A DNA stretch of 64,000 nt, taken from assembly GCA_958295985.1 (NCBI GenBank), contig OY282432.1:2761001-2825000 (forward strand). The letters run 5' to 3'. The notes under the pieces were generated by a model. That model made no database searches, was not told the origin of the DNA, and was given only the letters and a program-made list of their open reading frames with translations. Source of the stretch: an uncultured Candidatus Binatia bacterium (GTDB lineage Bacteria > Desulfobacterota > Binatia > UBA9968 > JAJDTQ01). Below are positions 25,447 through 33,816 of this stretch, piece by piece (positions within the stretch are counted from its first letter, which is position 1; every line of letters starts with the position of its first letter). A program made the position numbers and the translations under genes.

Positions 25447-26526
25447 ATGGCGGCATTCAAGGGTAAGCTCGGGCTCCAATTCGTTATCCACCTGGCGAAC
25501 CGTTACACGGCGAACCAGCTCGTGGAGTTGGCCGGGTTGGCTCACCGGCGCGGGTTCGAGCGCATCTGGGTCAACGACAACGCACGGTATCGAAGTCAGG
25601 TGGTGGTGCTGGCCGCCATCGCCGCTCGCGTTCCCATCGGCATCGGCACCGCGATCCTGGTCCCCTATCTTCACCATCCCATCGAGGTGGTGGATTCGCT
25701 GGCGACCTTGTCCGAACTGACCGAAGGGCGGGAGATCGGTTTCGGTCTCGCCCGCGGCGATCTGGCGCAAACGCCGCAGAACGTCGAGGTGCACAGACCC
25801 ATCTCGCTGGTGCGGGAACTGGCCGTGTTCGCATCCCGAGCGCTGGCCGGCGGGCGCGTTCCCTACGGCGACTTCCCGGTGCTCTGCGAATACTACCATC
25901 TGAATCCCGCAGGCAGCTTCGAGCTTGCCTTCAAGCCGAAGTCCCCGGTGGTGATCTATTCCGGGGGCAACGGCCCCCAGTCGCTGCGCATGGGCGGCCA
26001 GGTGATGGACGGACTCATCAGCTCCGGGACGTTCATCCCGATGCTGCGGGCGGGCCGCCTGCGGGAGATGCACGAGGCCGCCGAGGCCGGTGCCCGGAGC
26101 GCGGATCCCAACAAGACCCTGCGCAAGATGGTCGAGCTCAACGTGTCGGTCTCGCGGGACCGTGACGCCGCCATCGAGTTCCCCAAGCGCCAGGTGTCCC
26201 ATTCGATCCTGCAATGGGAAGCGTTGAAGTTTACCCCGGAGGAGTATGCCCGGCTGGGGGTGGAGCGGGAAAAGGTGCTGGAGCTCAAGGAGGCGTTCGC
26301 ACGGGGCGCCACCATCGAGGAAGCCGCCGGGCTGGTGACCGAAGAGATGGTCCTGAACTACTACGTCGCCGGGCGTCCCGCGGAGGTGGCGGATCAGATC
26401 GTGGACCTTGCCGAACAGGCCCAGGTCATGGGGTACGACGAGATCGCCTTCGCCAAGCTCGGCCCGGACTACGAAGAGGCCATCAACATGCTCGCGGACA
26501 GCGTGATGCCGCGGTTGAAAGGGTAG
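25447..26526 (+). CDS. LLM-class flavin-dependent oxidoreductase
   Basis: A protein of 359 residues starting at ATG 25447 with GAGGGAGG just upstream. The luciferase-like pattern is seen in QLVELAGLAHRRGFERIWVN, PIGIGTAILVPYLHHPIEV and EIGFGLARGD. The C-terminal MGYDEIAFAKLGPDYEE is also typical. Cofactor (FMN or F420) and substrate are unknown. It differs clearly from the other two LLM proteins in the window, so these are old paralogues. It is convergent with the TPR gene. Confidence 0.85.
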   Translation: MAAFKGKLGLQFVIHLANRYTANQLVELAGLAHRRGFERIWVNDNARYRSQVVVLAAIAARVPIGIGTAILVPYLHHPIEVVDSLATLSELTEGREIGFGLARGDLAQTPQNVEVHRPISLVRELAVFASRALAGGRVPYGDFPVLCEYYHLNPAGSFELAFKPKSPVVIYSGGNGPQSLRMGGQVMDGLISSGTFIPMLRAGRLREMHEAAEAGARSADPNKTLRKMVELNVSVSRDRDAAIEFPKRQVSHSILQWEALKFTPEEYARLGVEREKVLELKEAFARGATIEEAAGLVTEEMVLNYYVAGRPAEVADQIVDLAEQAQVMGYDEIAFAKLGPDYEEAINMLADSVMPRLKG

Positions 26527-26566
26527 GGGGCCTTCGCATGACGTCACTCGTCCGTGAGACGCGACA

Positions 26567-27157
26567 CTAGAACGTGCGTCTTTTCTGCCGCGCCCGCAGG
26601 GCTTCGAGGTTCTGCTCGGCGCCCGCGGCAAAGGGGTTCACGGCCAGGGTGGCCTCGAAGGCGGCGATGGCGGCCTCGTCGTTGTCCATGGCTACCATGA
26701 TGAGGCCCAGACCGGACAGGGCGCCGAAGTGTCGCGGCTCCAGCTCGAGCGTGCGGTCGATGTCCTTCACCGACGCACCGTATTCTCCCATCAGATAGTA
26801 GACCGTGGCCCGTTTGTTCCAGCCCTCGGCGAACCGCGCATTGAGTTCGATGATCTCGCTGAAGGTGGCCACGGCATCCGCGTATTGACGGGTGGACATC
26901 TGCGCAAGACCCTGGTGCATGAGTTGGTTGATGCGGTCGTCGCCGGATTGATGCCAGATGGTCCATATCAGATTCGTCACCGCGGCTGCATCGTTGGCGT
27001 CGTCGGTGGTCTGTAGCCGGCTGAACAGGTCGGCCAGCCTCTGGTCTGTCTGATCGGCCATGAGGGTTCCGGGTGTAATCAACAGAAACGTCAGGAATGT
27101 CGCTCCGACAATTCGCACACTTCCAGAATACAGGAGCGGGTTTCGGCGAGTCAACAT
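26567..27157 (-). CDS. Tetratricopeptide repeat protein with N-terminal signal/anchor
   Basis: A protein of 196 residues. ATG 27157 is followed by a basic lead and the hydrophobic stretch GATFLTFLLITPGTLMA, a signal peptide or anchor, so the protein acts outside the cytoplasm or at the membrane. Three TPR-like units follow (AMSTRQYADAVATFSEIIEL-like, YYLMGEYGASVKDIDRTLEL, VAMDNDEAAIAAFEATLAVN). It probably scaffolds other proteins. The open frame continues upstream into a peptidase remnant (27158-27375), which is not part of this gene. Confidence 0.8.
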   Translation of the reverse strand: MLTRRNPLLYSGSVRIVGATFLTFLLITPGTLMADQTDQRLADLFSRLQTTDDANDAAAVTNLIWTIWHQSGDDRINQLMHQGLAQMSTRQYADAVATFSEIIELNARFAEGWNKRATVYYLMGEYGASVKDIDRTLELEPRHFGALSGLGLIMVAMDNDEAAIAAFEATLAVNPFAAGAEQNLEALRARQKRRTF

Positions 27158-27375
27158 ATTCCAGTTCTTCGGTCCTGCGCGGCCGCCCAAGTGCGTAGCG
27201 AGGAAAGTCTCCAGCCGCCGTGCGAACTCGACGCGGTTTTTACTCTTGTGTATGCGGTGTCCCTCTCGCGGAGCTGCTCGACGAATCGGTCCAAGTGCTC
27301 CTTCGAAACGCTGTGTGTCCTTGGCGCCGTGGACGATCAACAGGGGCCTGTCCAGACCGATGCAAAGGCTGGAAA
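27158..27375 (-). pseudogene. C-terminal remnant of an S9-family (prolyl oligopeptidase-like) hydrolase
   Basis: Upstream of the TPR gene, on the same strand, the sequence reads LLIVHGAKDTQR; then, in another frame, VSKEHLDRFVEQLRERDT; and then again in the first frame EGHRIHKSKNRVEFARRLET. Together they match the end of S9 peptidases, with the Asp-containing GAKD and the His of EGHxxxKxxNR. Two frame changes and missing bases disrupt it, and the whole N-terminal part is absent. It borders the accessory region at 27.4-29.9 kb and probably marks the edge of an insertion. Confidence 0.6.
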
Positions 27376-27385
27376 GTGAGACGAA

Positions 27386-28657
27386 TCAAAGCCTCTTTCG
27401 TAGCCACGTGCCAGGGTGGGCTCGTGATGGGATGCGAGGGTGTGAGTGGCGCAGTGAACCCAGCATCAGTTCTTTGTTCACGACGAGATCTGGCGCGTCC
27501 CAAATCCTTGCGGAAAACCATTGGTAAGCCCAGGCCGAAGCATCCTGAGAAACATCCTTTGTCGTACCTGAGACCCGCTCCCAAGCACCTTGAACGCCCT
27601 TCCACACCCCGTGTCTTGCATCCCAAACCAGGGGGGGAACACCCTTGGTTTTGTCCCACGTCCAGACCGATGCATCCTTGGTCGCATCCCAAGCCCGGAT
27701 CGAAACACCCTTGGTCGGCTCCCAGGTCCAATCCCGGAACCAGACCGGAAGCAGTTCAGCCGGCAAACTGGGGTCAAGGCTCACGGTCCGCCGCCACTCT
27801 CTGCTCAGACGGTAAAACCTCACGCCCAGCAGGGTGAAGCTGGCAATCGCCAAGGGCAGCGCCAGCAGCTCCAGCACCGGGATGAGAAAGGGACAAAGGG
27901 TCACAAGGCCAACGATCAGCCCGGAAATGACGACGGCGCGGGCAACCGACACACTCAGTCGCTTCAACACGCGTGAGTAGAACGCCGACTTGCTGATCTT
28001 CCCGTCAAAATAAAGCAGGCCCTCTTCCATGATGGCAAACACACCTTCCACCACGGCTGCCACCAAGCCGCTGACCACGGCAACCCTCGCTGCCTGTTCC
28101 ACGGCGTGGCGCAGGGTCTCCATGCTCAAGGCTTGACGCGCCAAGTCCACCTCTGCCGCGGTCATGGTGGCATCACCCCTGGCGCGATTCAGCGAAGCCA
28201 TCTCGAAAATGCCCTCGTTGGCGCTGTCGCCGCCGCCCAGGCTCCGTGGAACGATATGGCTCCAGTCGCGCCCGGCGTGAAATTCCCGCAACGCATCCTG
28301 GCCGCTCATTCTGATCGGCGCCGGGATCGTCTCCCATATCGCCTCTGCGCCCTCGAGGTTCCGATACGCGGCCCCGGCCCTCTGGTAGTACTGCACCAGT
28401 TCCTTTGGCAGCAGGCTGAAATCGAGATTCTGCAGCCACCCGCCGGCGAAGCGTCCCACGACCGAAGCGGATAACAGGTCTTTCAGCAATTCTTCGTAAT
28501 CGAGTTGGCGCACCCTCTGATTCATGACAATTCCCGCCACCCAGAATTGCAAGGCGCCGGTCCGCGTGTACTGCTGGACAGCGGCGGATTCAGTGATCCT
28601 CGTTAATCCCTCGATCCTGTATGCGTCCAGCACATCGGTCTTGGCTGCTTGATCCAT
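27386..28657 (-). CDS. HNH-like protein with two membrane regions and 11-residue repeats
   Basis: A protein of 423 residues starting at ATG 28657 (GGGAG, spacing 7). Residues 130-160 read DWSHIVPRSLGGGDSANEG, then NRARG, an HNH-endonuclease-like motif. Hydrophobic segments follow at about 190-212 and 240-278. After these, residues about 312-356 consist of 11-residue repeats of the form W-[DE]-x-T-K-[GD]-[VA], for example WEPTKGVSIRA, WDATKDASVWT and WDKTKGVPPLV, expected to form an amphipathic helix that may lie on a membrane. The combination suggests a membrane-linked nuclease, perhaps a toxin or defence effector. This is inference; no family is recognised with certainty. Confidence 0.6.
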   Translation of the reverse strand: MDQAAKTDVLDAYRIEGLTRITESAAVQQYTRTGALQFWVAGIVMNQRVRQLDYEELLKDLLSASVVGRFAGGWLQNLDFSLLPKELVQYYQRAGAAYRNLEGAEAIWETIPAPIRMSGQDALREFHAGRDWSHIVPRSLGGGDSANEGIFEMASLNRARGDATMTAAEVDLARQALSMETLRHAVEQAARVAVVSGLVAAVVEGVFAIMEEGLLYFDGKISKSAFYSRVLKRLSVSVARAVVISGLIVGLVTLCPFLIPVLELLALPLAIASFTLLGVRFYRLSREWRRTVSLDPSLPAELLPVWFRDWTWEPTKGVSIRAWDATKDASVWTWDKTKGVPPLVWDARHGVWKGVQGAWERVSGTTKDVSQDASAWAYQWFSARIWDAPDLVVNKELMLGSLRHSHPRIPSRAHPGTWLRKRL

Positions 28658-28770
28658 GACATGGCTCCCATCCATCATTTCCTGTACATCGCCTCCACTT
28701 GATTGCGGGTATCACCTTCAGCAATTGACATCCAGACATCTTGGCATCCGGCCAAGGGTGACGAGAGGCT

Positions 28771-29226
28771 TTATCCGAAGTTGCCAACAACCCCGTCCTT
28801 GACGCCGACTTGCTGGCAACGGCGCTGAAGGCGAACCATGAGCGCTTGCGCGGTGATCGAGGCCCTGGCGCTGACGTGGCCCGATTGCGAGACCGGACAG
28901 AGTAGGGACCCTTCGGCCTCGCCACGGACGGCAAGCCATACATCCAACGTCGCCTTGCCGCCGTTCGTCGCGTAGACGATCCGTTCCTTGTCTCCCTTGC
29001 CGATCACCCGGACGGCCCCGGTTTCGGCGTCATAGTCGGCGGCTTCGCCCAGCGCAACCCGGCCCCGAACATGAGCGCGAAGGCGGCGGGATCCCTTCAC
29101 GTTCCGCACGTTGGCGGCCCGCGTATAGGCGTCTGTGTCGATGAGGCCCAAGCGCCATGCGGCGCGGAGTACCTCGCGGACGGCGGCGAGGGCCTTGTTG
29201 ACGGTGGCGGGCGCTGTGGTGGTCAT
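28771..29226 (-). pseudogene. Deleted tyrosine recombinase/integrase
   Basis: A 151-codon frame. The opening MTTTAPATVNKALAAVREVL and AAWRLGLIDTDAYTRAANV is the end of the core-binding domain; GKGDKERIVYATNGG and SARASITAQALMVRLQRRC belong to the catalytic domain. The stretch between KGSRRL and ADYDAETG is missing about 50-60 residues, including the first catalytic Arg. The frame ends before the HxxR and Tyr motifs. It is therefore inactive. Its ATG overlaps the TGA of small membrane protein copy 3 (ATGA). The HNH-like gene follows. Confidence 0.75.
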
Positions 29227-29528
29227 TGGCTGTCTCCCTTCGGCGCGGTCCGGGCGATCACGGTTTCCATGCCGTGGATCAAGGCCCGTAGTGCTTCCAT
29301 GCTTTCGGCGTGGCGGGCGGCTTCAGCTTCGGCCCGCGCCGTGTCCGCTTCGGCCCGCGCCGTGTCCGCTTCAGCCCTGCCTTCATTGGCCCGGATCATG
29401 GCCCGAATCCCGTAGACCACAACCCCGGCCTGCAAGAGCCCGACCACGGCGGCGACGGCAGGAATAGCGTAGGCGGCCCATAGGTGGTTGTGCTGGTAGG
29501 CGAGGGTTGCGGCTTCAAACTCTGTCAT
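29223..29528 (-). CDS. Small membrane protein, dispersed family copy 3
   Basis: A protein of 101 residues. The N-terminal half differs from copies 1 and 2: an aromatic lead, a hydrophobic helix at about 19-44 (PAVAAVVGLLQAGVVVYGIR), then the perfect seven-residue repeat EADTARA twice and a variant. The C-terminal ESMEALRALIHGMETVIART is identical to copy 2. The upstream AAGGGAGACACGCC leader also matches copy 2. It is translationally coupled (ATGA) to the recombinase remnant. The mosaic of shared and different parts suggests recombination within a mobile gene family. Confidence 0.7.
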   Translation of the reverse strand: MTEFEAATLAYQHNHLWAAYAIPAVAAVVGLLQAGVVVYGIRAMIRANEGRAEADTARAEADTARAEAEAARHAESMEALRALIHGMETVIARTAPKGDSQ

Positions 29529-29570
29529 GGCGTGTCTCCCTTCCCTTCCTTGTGTTAACTGGCATTCTAA

Positions 29571-29858
29571 TTCTTCTCAAGGGGCTTGCCATCGAGCGGC
29601 CTAATCAGGTGTGGGCGGCGGGACATCACCTACATTCCCGTCCAGCGCGGCTTCTTGTACCTGGTAGCCGTCATGGACTGGGCCACCCGTCGAGTGCTCT
29701 CCTGGTGGCTGTCCAACACCGTGGATGCCCGGTTCTGCGTCGAGACCCTGGCTGACGTCATGGAGTGCTACGGCCGGCCTCAGATCTTCAATACCGACCA
29801 GGGCAACCAGTTCACCAGCATCGAGTTCACCGGTGTGCTCAGAGACGTCGGTGTGGCC
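29571..29858 (+). pseudogene. IS3-family transposase fragment (integrase core)
   Basis: The sequence reads AIERPNQVWAA, then after one extra G the frame changes to DITYIPVQRGFLYLVAVMDW, WATRRVLSWWLSNT and YGRPQIFNTDQGNQFTS. This is the DDE (rve) core of IS3-type OrfB transposases, with two of the catalytic Asp (the D of DITYIP or MDWAT and the D of NTDQG) but no final Glu. It ends abruptly after FTGVLRDVGV. Terminal repeats are not seen. It marks past IS activity next to the recombinase remnant. Confidence 0.75.
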
Positions 29859-29968
29859 GGGTCGCGGTTGCCGGCGAGACCCAAGTCGGTTATGGATGTC
29901 TCTCGGATGCGGACGCGGGGGAAGAAGGGCTGTGCATCCGGTAATTCAACCAGGGGAGTCAGGCGATC

Positions 29969-30916
29969 ATGGCAACAACACTTGTGACCGGAGTGGGTCT
30001 GGTTGGCACGTCGTTCGCGCAGCATGCCCTGAAGCGCAACGAGAAGTTGGTCTTCTATGATTTCATGCCGCGCACGGAGTACCTGCACCGAAAGCTGGGG
30101 ACGGCGGACGTGGCGGTGGTGCAGAAGGACATCCGGGACCTGCCTGCGCTTACGGAAGCCATGCAGCGCTACCGGCCGGAGACCGTCGTGCACACCGCCG
30201 GGCTCATCGGGCCGCGGGTGGTGGAGTCGCTTCACAATGGCCTCCAGATCAACGTCATGGGCACCATCAACGTGCTGGAGGCCGCGCGGCTGACCGGAGT
30301 GAAGCGCTTCGTCCTGATCAGCACCTTCGGCGCCTACGACCGGCGGCGGTTCACGGACCAGCCCATCAACGAGGACACGCCCCGGGGGCCGGGGTCCGGG
30401 TACGGCAACTCCAAGGCCACCAAGGAGTTGATGGCGGAGGCGTACCAGCGGCTCTACGGCTTCGAGTTGCTGGTGCTGCGGTTGGCCAACGCCTACGGGC
30501 TCGGTCACTTCTGGGGCGGCTCCGGCGGCGGCGAGAAGGTGCAGATGCTGCTGGAGGCGGGAATCCGCGGCGAGGTGGCGAGGATTCCCCAAGCCCAGAC
30601 CATGGACTTCGAATACGTCTATGCCAAGGACATGGGGCGCGCCGTCGATCTGGCGACCACGGTGCCGATGCCCGAGAAGAACGTGTTCAACATCGGCGTC
30701 GGGCAGGTGACGACCTTCGACGGGCTGGTGGCCGCGGCCGAGCGGCAGTTCCCCAAGCTGGAGGTGGAGATCATGCCCGGCAAGGCGCCGGATACGTCCG
30801 TCAGCGTTCCCCTGGACATATCGCGGGCAAAGGAACATTTGAGTTGGGAGCCCGAGTACACCATGGATGCCGCGTTCGAGGACTACGTCAAGGACCTTCG
30901 GGCGGTCATGGAGTAA
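29969..30916 (+). CDS. NAD(P)-dependent epimerase/dehydratase family protein
   Basis: A protein of 315 residues, an extended SDR. TLVTGVGLVG binds the cofactor, HTAGLIGPRVV lies after strand 4, and YGNSKATKELMAE is the Tyr-xxx-Lys active site. Family members epimerise or dehydrate nucleotide sugars or act on related diols; the substrate here is unknown. It is followed 15 bases later by an esterase-like gene on the same strand. It lies immediately after the IS3 fragment, so its original upstream region may have been replaced. Confidence 0.88.
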   Translation: MATTLVTGVGLVGTSFAQHALKRNEKLVFYDFMPRTEYLHRKLGTADVAVVQKDIRDLPALTEAMQRYRPETVVHTAGLIGPRVVESLHNGLQINVMGTINVLEAARLTGVKRFVLISTFGAYDRRRFTDQPINEDTPRGPGSGYGNSKATKELMAEAYQRLYGFELLVLRLANAYGLGHFWGGSGGGEKVQMLLEAGIRGEVARIPQAQTMDFEYVYAKDMGRAVDLATTVPMPEKNVFNIGVGQVTTFDGLVAAAERQFPKLEVEIMPGKAPDTSVSVPLDISRAKEHLSWEPEYTMDAAFEDYVKDLRAVME

Positions 30917-30931
30917 GGGACGGGTGCGTCA

Positions 30932-31582
30932 ATGGAACTGCTCCACTGCATTTACGAGCCCCAGGGAGAGGGACCCCATCCGACCATCCTGGCGCTCCAC
31001 GGGCGGGGCGCCAACGCCATGGACCTGCTGGGGCTGGCGCCCCATCTTGCGGGCGGAGCGTTCCGGGTCATCTGTCCGCAGGCGCCGCTGGAGGTGGCAC
31101 TGGGCCCGGGCACGACGGGCTACGCCTGGTTCCCCATGTCCCTGGGCGGCGATATCGATACCGCGGCTTTCCTGTCCGCCCGCGACCGGCTCCGGACCTT
31201 TCTCGACCAGTGCGCCGAACGATACCTGCTGGAAGGCCGCAAGCTCGCTCTCCTGGGTTTCAGCCAGGGCGGCGGCATGGCCTACAGCCTGGGGCTGTCC
31301 GAGCCGAACCGCTTCGCCGGCATGTGCATCCTGAGCTCCTGGCTGCGGGAGGGCACGTTGACGGCCCTCGGCGTGGGCGACCGGGTGGACTCGCTCCCGA
31401 CCCTGGTGCATCACGGCAAGCGGGATGAGCTGATCGAACTGGAGCGGGCGAAGCTCTCCATCGCGTTGCTGGAGAAAATGCAAGTCCCGGTGGACTACCG
31501 GGAGTACGACATGGGACACGAGATCAGCTCTCAGAGCCTCGCGGATCTGTCGGCATGGCTCGGGGACAAGGTTCTCGCATAG
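30932..31582 (+). CDS. Phospholipase/carboxylesterase-type alpha/beta hydrolase
   Basis: A protein of 216 residues, the size of the Abhydrolase_2 family. ILALHGRGANAMDLLGLAP is the oxyanion region, LLGFSQGGGMAYSL holds the nucleophile Ser, LVHHGKRDELI the Asp, and DMGHEIS the His. It hydrolyses carboxylic esters; the substrate is unknown. It lies 15 bases after the epimerase gene and is probably co-transcribed. No signal peptide is seen. Confidence 0.88.
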   Translation: MELLHCIYEPQGEGPHPTILALHGRGANAMDLLGLAPHLAGGAFRVICPQAPLEVALGPGTTGYAWFPMSLGGDIDTAAFLSARDRLRTFLDQCAERYLLEGRKLALLGFSQGGGMAYSLGLSEPNRFAGMCILSSWLREGTLTALGVGDRVDSLPTLVHHGKRDELIELERAKLSIALLEKMQVPVDYREYDMGHEISSQSLADLSAWLGDKVLA

Positions 31583-31617
31583 CAGCCTGTAACGGACGGT
31601 AGCGCGATGCCGGCCCG

Positions 31618-31637
31618 GGCGGGTTTGAAACCCGCCC
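31618..31637. repeat. Intergenic palindromic repeat, copy 3
   Basis: GGCGGGTTTGAAACCCGCCC, followed by CTGC, lies between the convergent esterase and DMT permease genes. It is the longest of the three related copies and forms a near-perfect hairpin. Confidence 0.7.
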
Positions 31638-31715
31638 CTGCATCAGGCGTACGGTTTCCACGGCGCCGGCTCCCGGCCCGGTCCGTGCCGACGGGGGCCC
31701 GTCGCTCGGACAGGT

Positions 31716-32573
31716 TCACGCCAGGTAGATCACCACGACCCCGACGATCACGAACAGGGTGGCGCCGCCGGTCCGCAGGTTGACCTGCTCGATGTCTCGG
31801 GAGAACAGCAGCGTGCCCAGGAGCACCCACAGCGGCGCGATGCACACGATGGGTCCCACCACCACCACCTTGCCGGCCCCCAGCGCAGCCACCAGCGACC
31901 AGATCCCCACCGCCTCGAAGACTCCGGTGACCAGAAAGTAGGGCATGGCCCGCGGGTCGAACACGATGCCTTTCCTGGCCCGGGGGTTGGCGAGGTTGAG
32001 CAGCAGGGGGGTCATCGCGGCCGCGCCCATGACCGCGCTCAGAAACAGGGGCTGGTTGGCGAGGGTCAACCCGTAGCGTCGAATCGGGTGGTTCACCCCG
32101 GCCGTGAGGGCGGCGGCCACCGGGAAGAGCAGCTCCCACGTCCGGTAGGTCTTTTGCTGGTGCGGGTTCCACGACAGCAGAACGATGCCCAACACCACCG
32201 AGCCGGTGCCGAAGAGCAGCAACGGCGTCACCGTCTCGTGCAGGAAGACCACCGCGAGGGCGGTGCCGAACAGCGGATTGGTGGACTGGACGGTGCTGGT
32301 GACGCTGGCCCCGAGACGGGCCACCCCGTGATAGGCGAACAGCCGCGTGCCGAGCTGGATCCATCCACCGGCCACGAAACAGGCGATGGCCAGCAGGGGG
32401 ACATCGGGGATGCCGCCGGTCAGGAAGACGAGCCCCCACAGGATGGTAGTGTTGACCGCCAGAGCCACGTAGGCGGCCGTGGCGGGCGTGGAATACACGA
32501 GTCCGCGCCGGGTGGCCAGAAAGCAGCCGGCGTAGAAGAACGAGGTCACCAGGGCGAGAAATTGGGGCGTCAT
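31716..32573 (-). CDS. DMT/EamA-family permease
   Basis: A protein of 285 residues with about ten hydrophobic segments and the duplicated EamA layout (ARLGASVTSTVQSTNPLFG in the first half, GAGKVVVVGPIVCIAPLWVL in the second). It exports or imports small metabolites; the substrate is unknown. It is a paralogue of the partial gene at the left edge. The chosen start (MTPQFLALVTSFFYAGC) fits the family; its ribosome site is weak and the open frame extends 62 codons further upstream. Confidence 0.85.
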   Translation of the reverse strand: MTPQFLALVTSFFYAGCFLATRRGLVYSTPATAAYVALAVNTTILWGLVFLTGGIPDVPLLAIACFVAGGWIQLGTRLFAYHGVARLGASVTSTVQSTNPLFGTALAVVFLHETVTPLLLFGTGSVVLGIVLLSWNPHQQKTYRTWELLFPVAAALTAGVNHPIRRYGLTLANQPLFLSAVMGAAAMTPLLLNLANPRARKGIVFDPRAMPYFLVTGVFEAVGIWSLVAALGAGKVVVVGPIVCIAPLWVLLGTLLFSRDIEQVNLRTGGATLFVIVGVVVIYLA

Positions 32574-32709
32574 CCTTCGGCCAGATCCGGGCTGAGCCCC
32601 GCGCGCACTTCTTGACACCTGATCCCAGGGTTCGTTAACTAGTGCTGGTGTACGGGGTACTGAGAAACGCACCTGCGAGTCTAGGTCAAATCGGCCGGGG
32701 AGACAAATC

Positions 32710-33798
32710 ATGGCACAGAACGGGCGGCCTCTCGTGGTGGATGCGGATGCCCACGTCATCGAGACGGAGCGAACCTGGGACTATCTCGAAGGGTCCGACA
32801 AGAAGTTCCGGCCCGTGCTGTTCGGCGCCCGGGAAGAGGACAAGCAGTACTGGGTGCTGGACGGAAAGATACGGGGAGCGCGTTTCGCCACCCTGAGCGA
32901 GCAGCAGCTCGACGAGCTGTCGGGCAAGGCCGGCCGCAGGTTCACCACGCCCCAGGCTTCCCGCGAGCTCGATGACGTGGACCTGCGCGTGGCCCAGCTC
33001 GACGAGTTGGGGGTGGACGTCCAGGTGATGCACAACACGCTCTGGATCGAGCGGGTGGCGGATCGCGCGGACGCCGAGACGGCCCTGTGCCTGGCCTGGA
33101 ACCGCTGGATGGCCGACGTCTGGAAGGCCGGGCGGGGAAGGCTGCGGTGGTCCTGCGTGGTACCCGCCATGGCTCTGAACGAGGCGCTGGAGCAGATGCG
33201 CTTCGCGCGTGAGCACGGCGCGGTGGCGGTGTGCATGCGGCCCTTCGAAGGCGACCGCCACCTGGTGGATCCCTACTTCTATCCGGTGTTCGAGCTCGCC
33301 TCGGAATTGGACCTGGCCATCGGCGTACACATCGCCAACGGCAGCGCCGGGCTGATCTCGCACTTCCGGCCCCGGTACGACAAGACCGGCGGCTTTGCGC
33401 CGTTCCGGGTGCCCACGGTGGTCACCTGCCTCTCCCTGATCATGAGCGAGGTGCCGCGGGTCTTCCCGGACCTTCGTTGGGGCTTCATCGAGTCGTCGGC
33501 CCAGTGGGTCCCCTGGATCGTCAACGAGGCGAAGCGCCGCTCCGGCAACGCGGACTATCCCGACAATCCCCTGAAGGAATACAACGTCTACGTTACGGCT
33601 CAGACCGATGACGACTTCCCCTTCGTGCTCAAGTACGCGGGTGAGGACAACCTCGTCATCGGCACCGACTACGGCCATACCGACTCCTCCAGCGAGGTGG
33701 ACGCCATCACGAAGTTCAAGGCAGACCCCACGGTGGAGGACGAGGCCCGGCGGAAGATATTGAGCGACAATCCCATGGCGCTCTACGGCATCGCGTAG
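32710..33798 (+). CDS. Amidohydrolase family protein (tandem copy 1)
   Basis: A protein of 362 residues of the amidohydrolase-2 (ACMSD-like) TIM-barrel family. The first metal motif is reduced to VDADAHVIET, while GVHIANGS and GTDYGHTDSSSE carry the later His and Asp ligands. Relatives decarboxylate or hydrolyse aromatic and heterocyclic acids. A second gene of equal length and high similarity follows after 18 bases. The pair faces the tripartite tricarboxylate transporter genes, suggesting uptake and breakdown of a carboxylated compound. AAATCATGG sits close to the start; the ribosome site is GGGGAGA upstream. Confidence 0.87.
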   Translation: MAQNGRPLVVDADAHVIETERTWDYLEGSDKKFRPVLFGAREEDKQYWVLDGKIRGARFATLSEQQLDELSGKAGRRFTTPQASRELDDVDLRVAQLDELGVDVQVMHNTLWIERVADRADAETALCLAWNRWMADVWKAGRGRLRWSCVVPAMALNEALEQMRFAREHGAVAVCMRPFEGDRHLVDPYFYPVFELASELDLAIGVHIANGSAGLISHFRPRYDKTGGFAPFRVPTVVTCLSLIMSEVPRVFPDLRWGFIESSAQWVPWIVNEAKRRSGNADYPDNPLKEYNVYVTAQTDDDFPFVLKYAGEDNLVIGTDYGHTDSSSEVDAITKFKADPTVEDEARRKILSDNPMALYGIA

Positions 33799-33816
33799 AA
33801 GAAAAGGAGAACGAAC

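Noticed and set aside
29340..29385. Short direct repeats suggestive of a CRISPR or VNTR
   Set aside because: Only two 21-base units plus a partial one, in frame within the small membrane protein gene, encoding EADTARA; simply an internal coding repeat.
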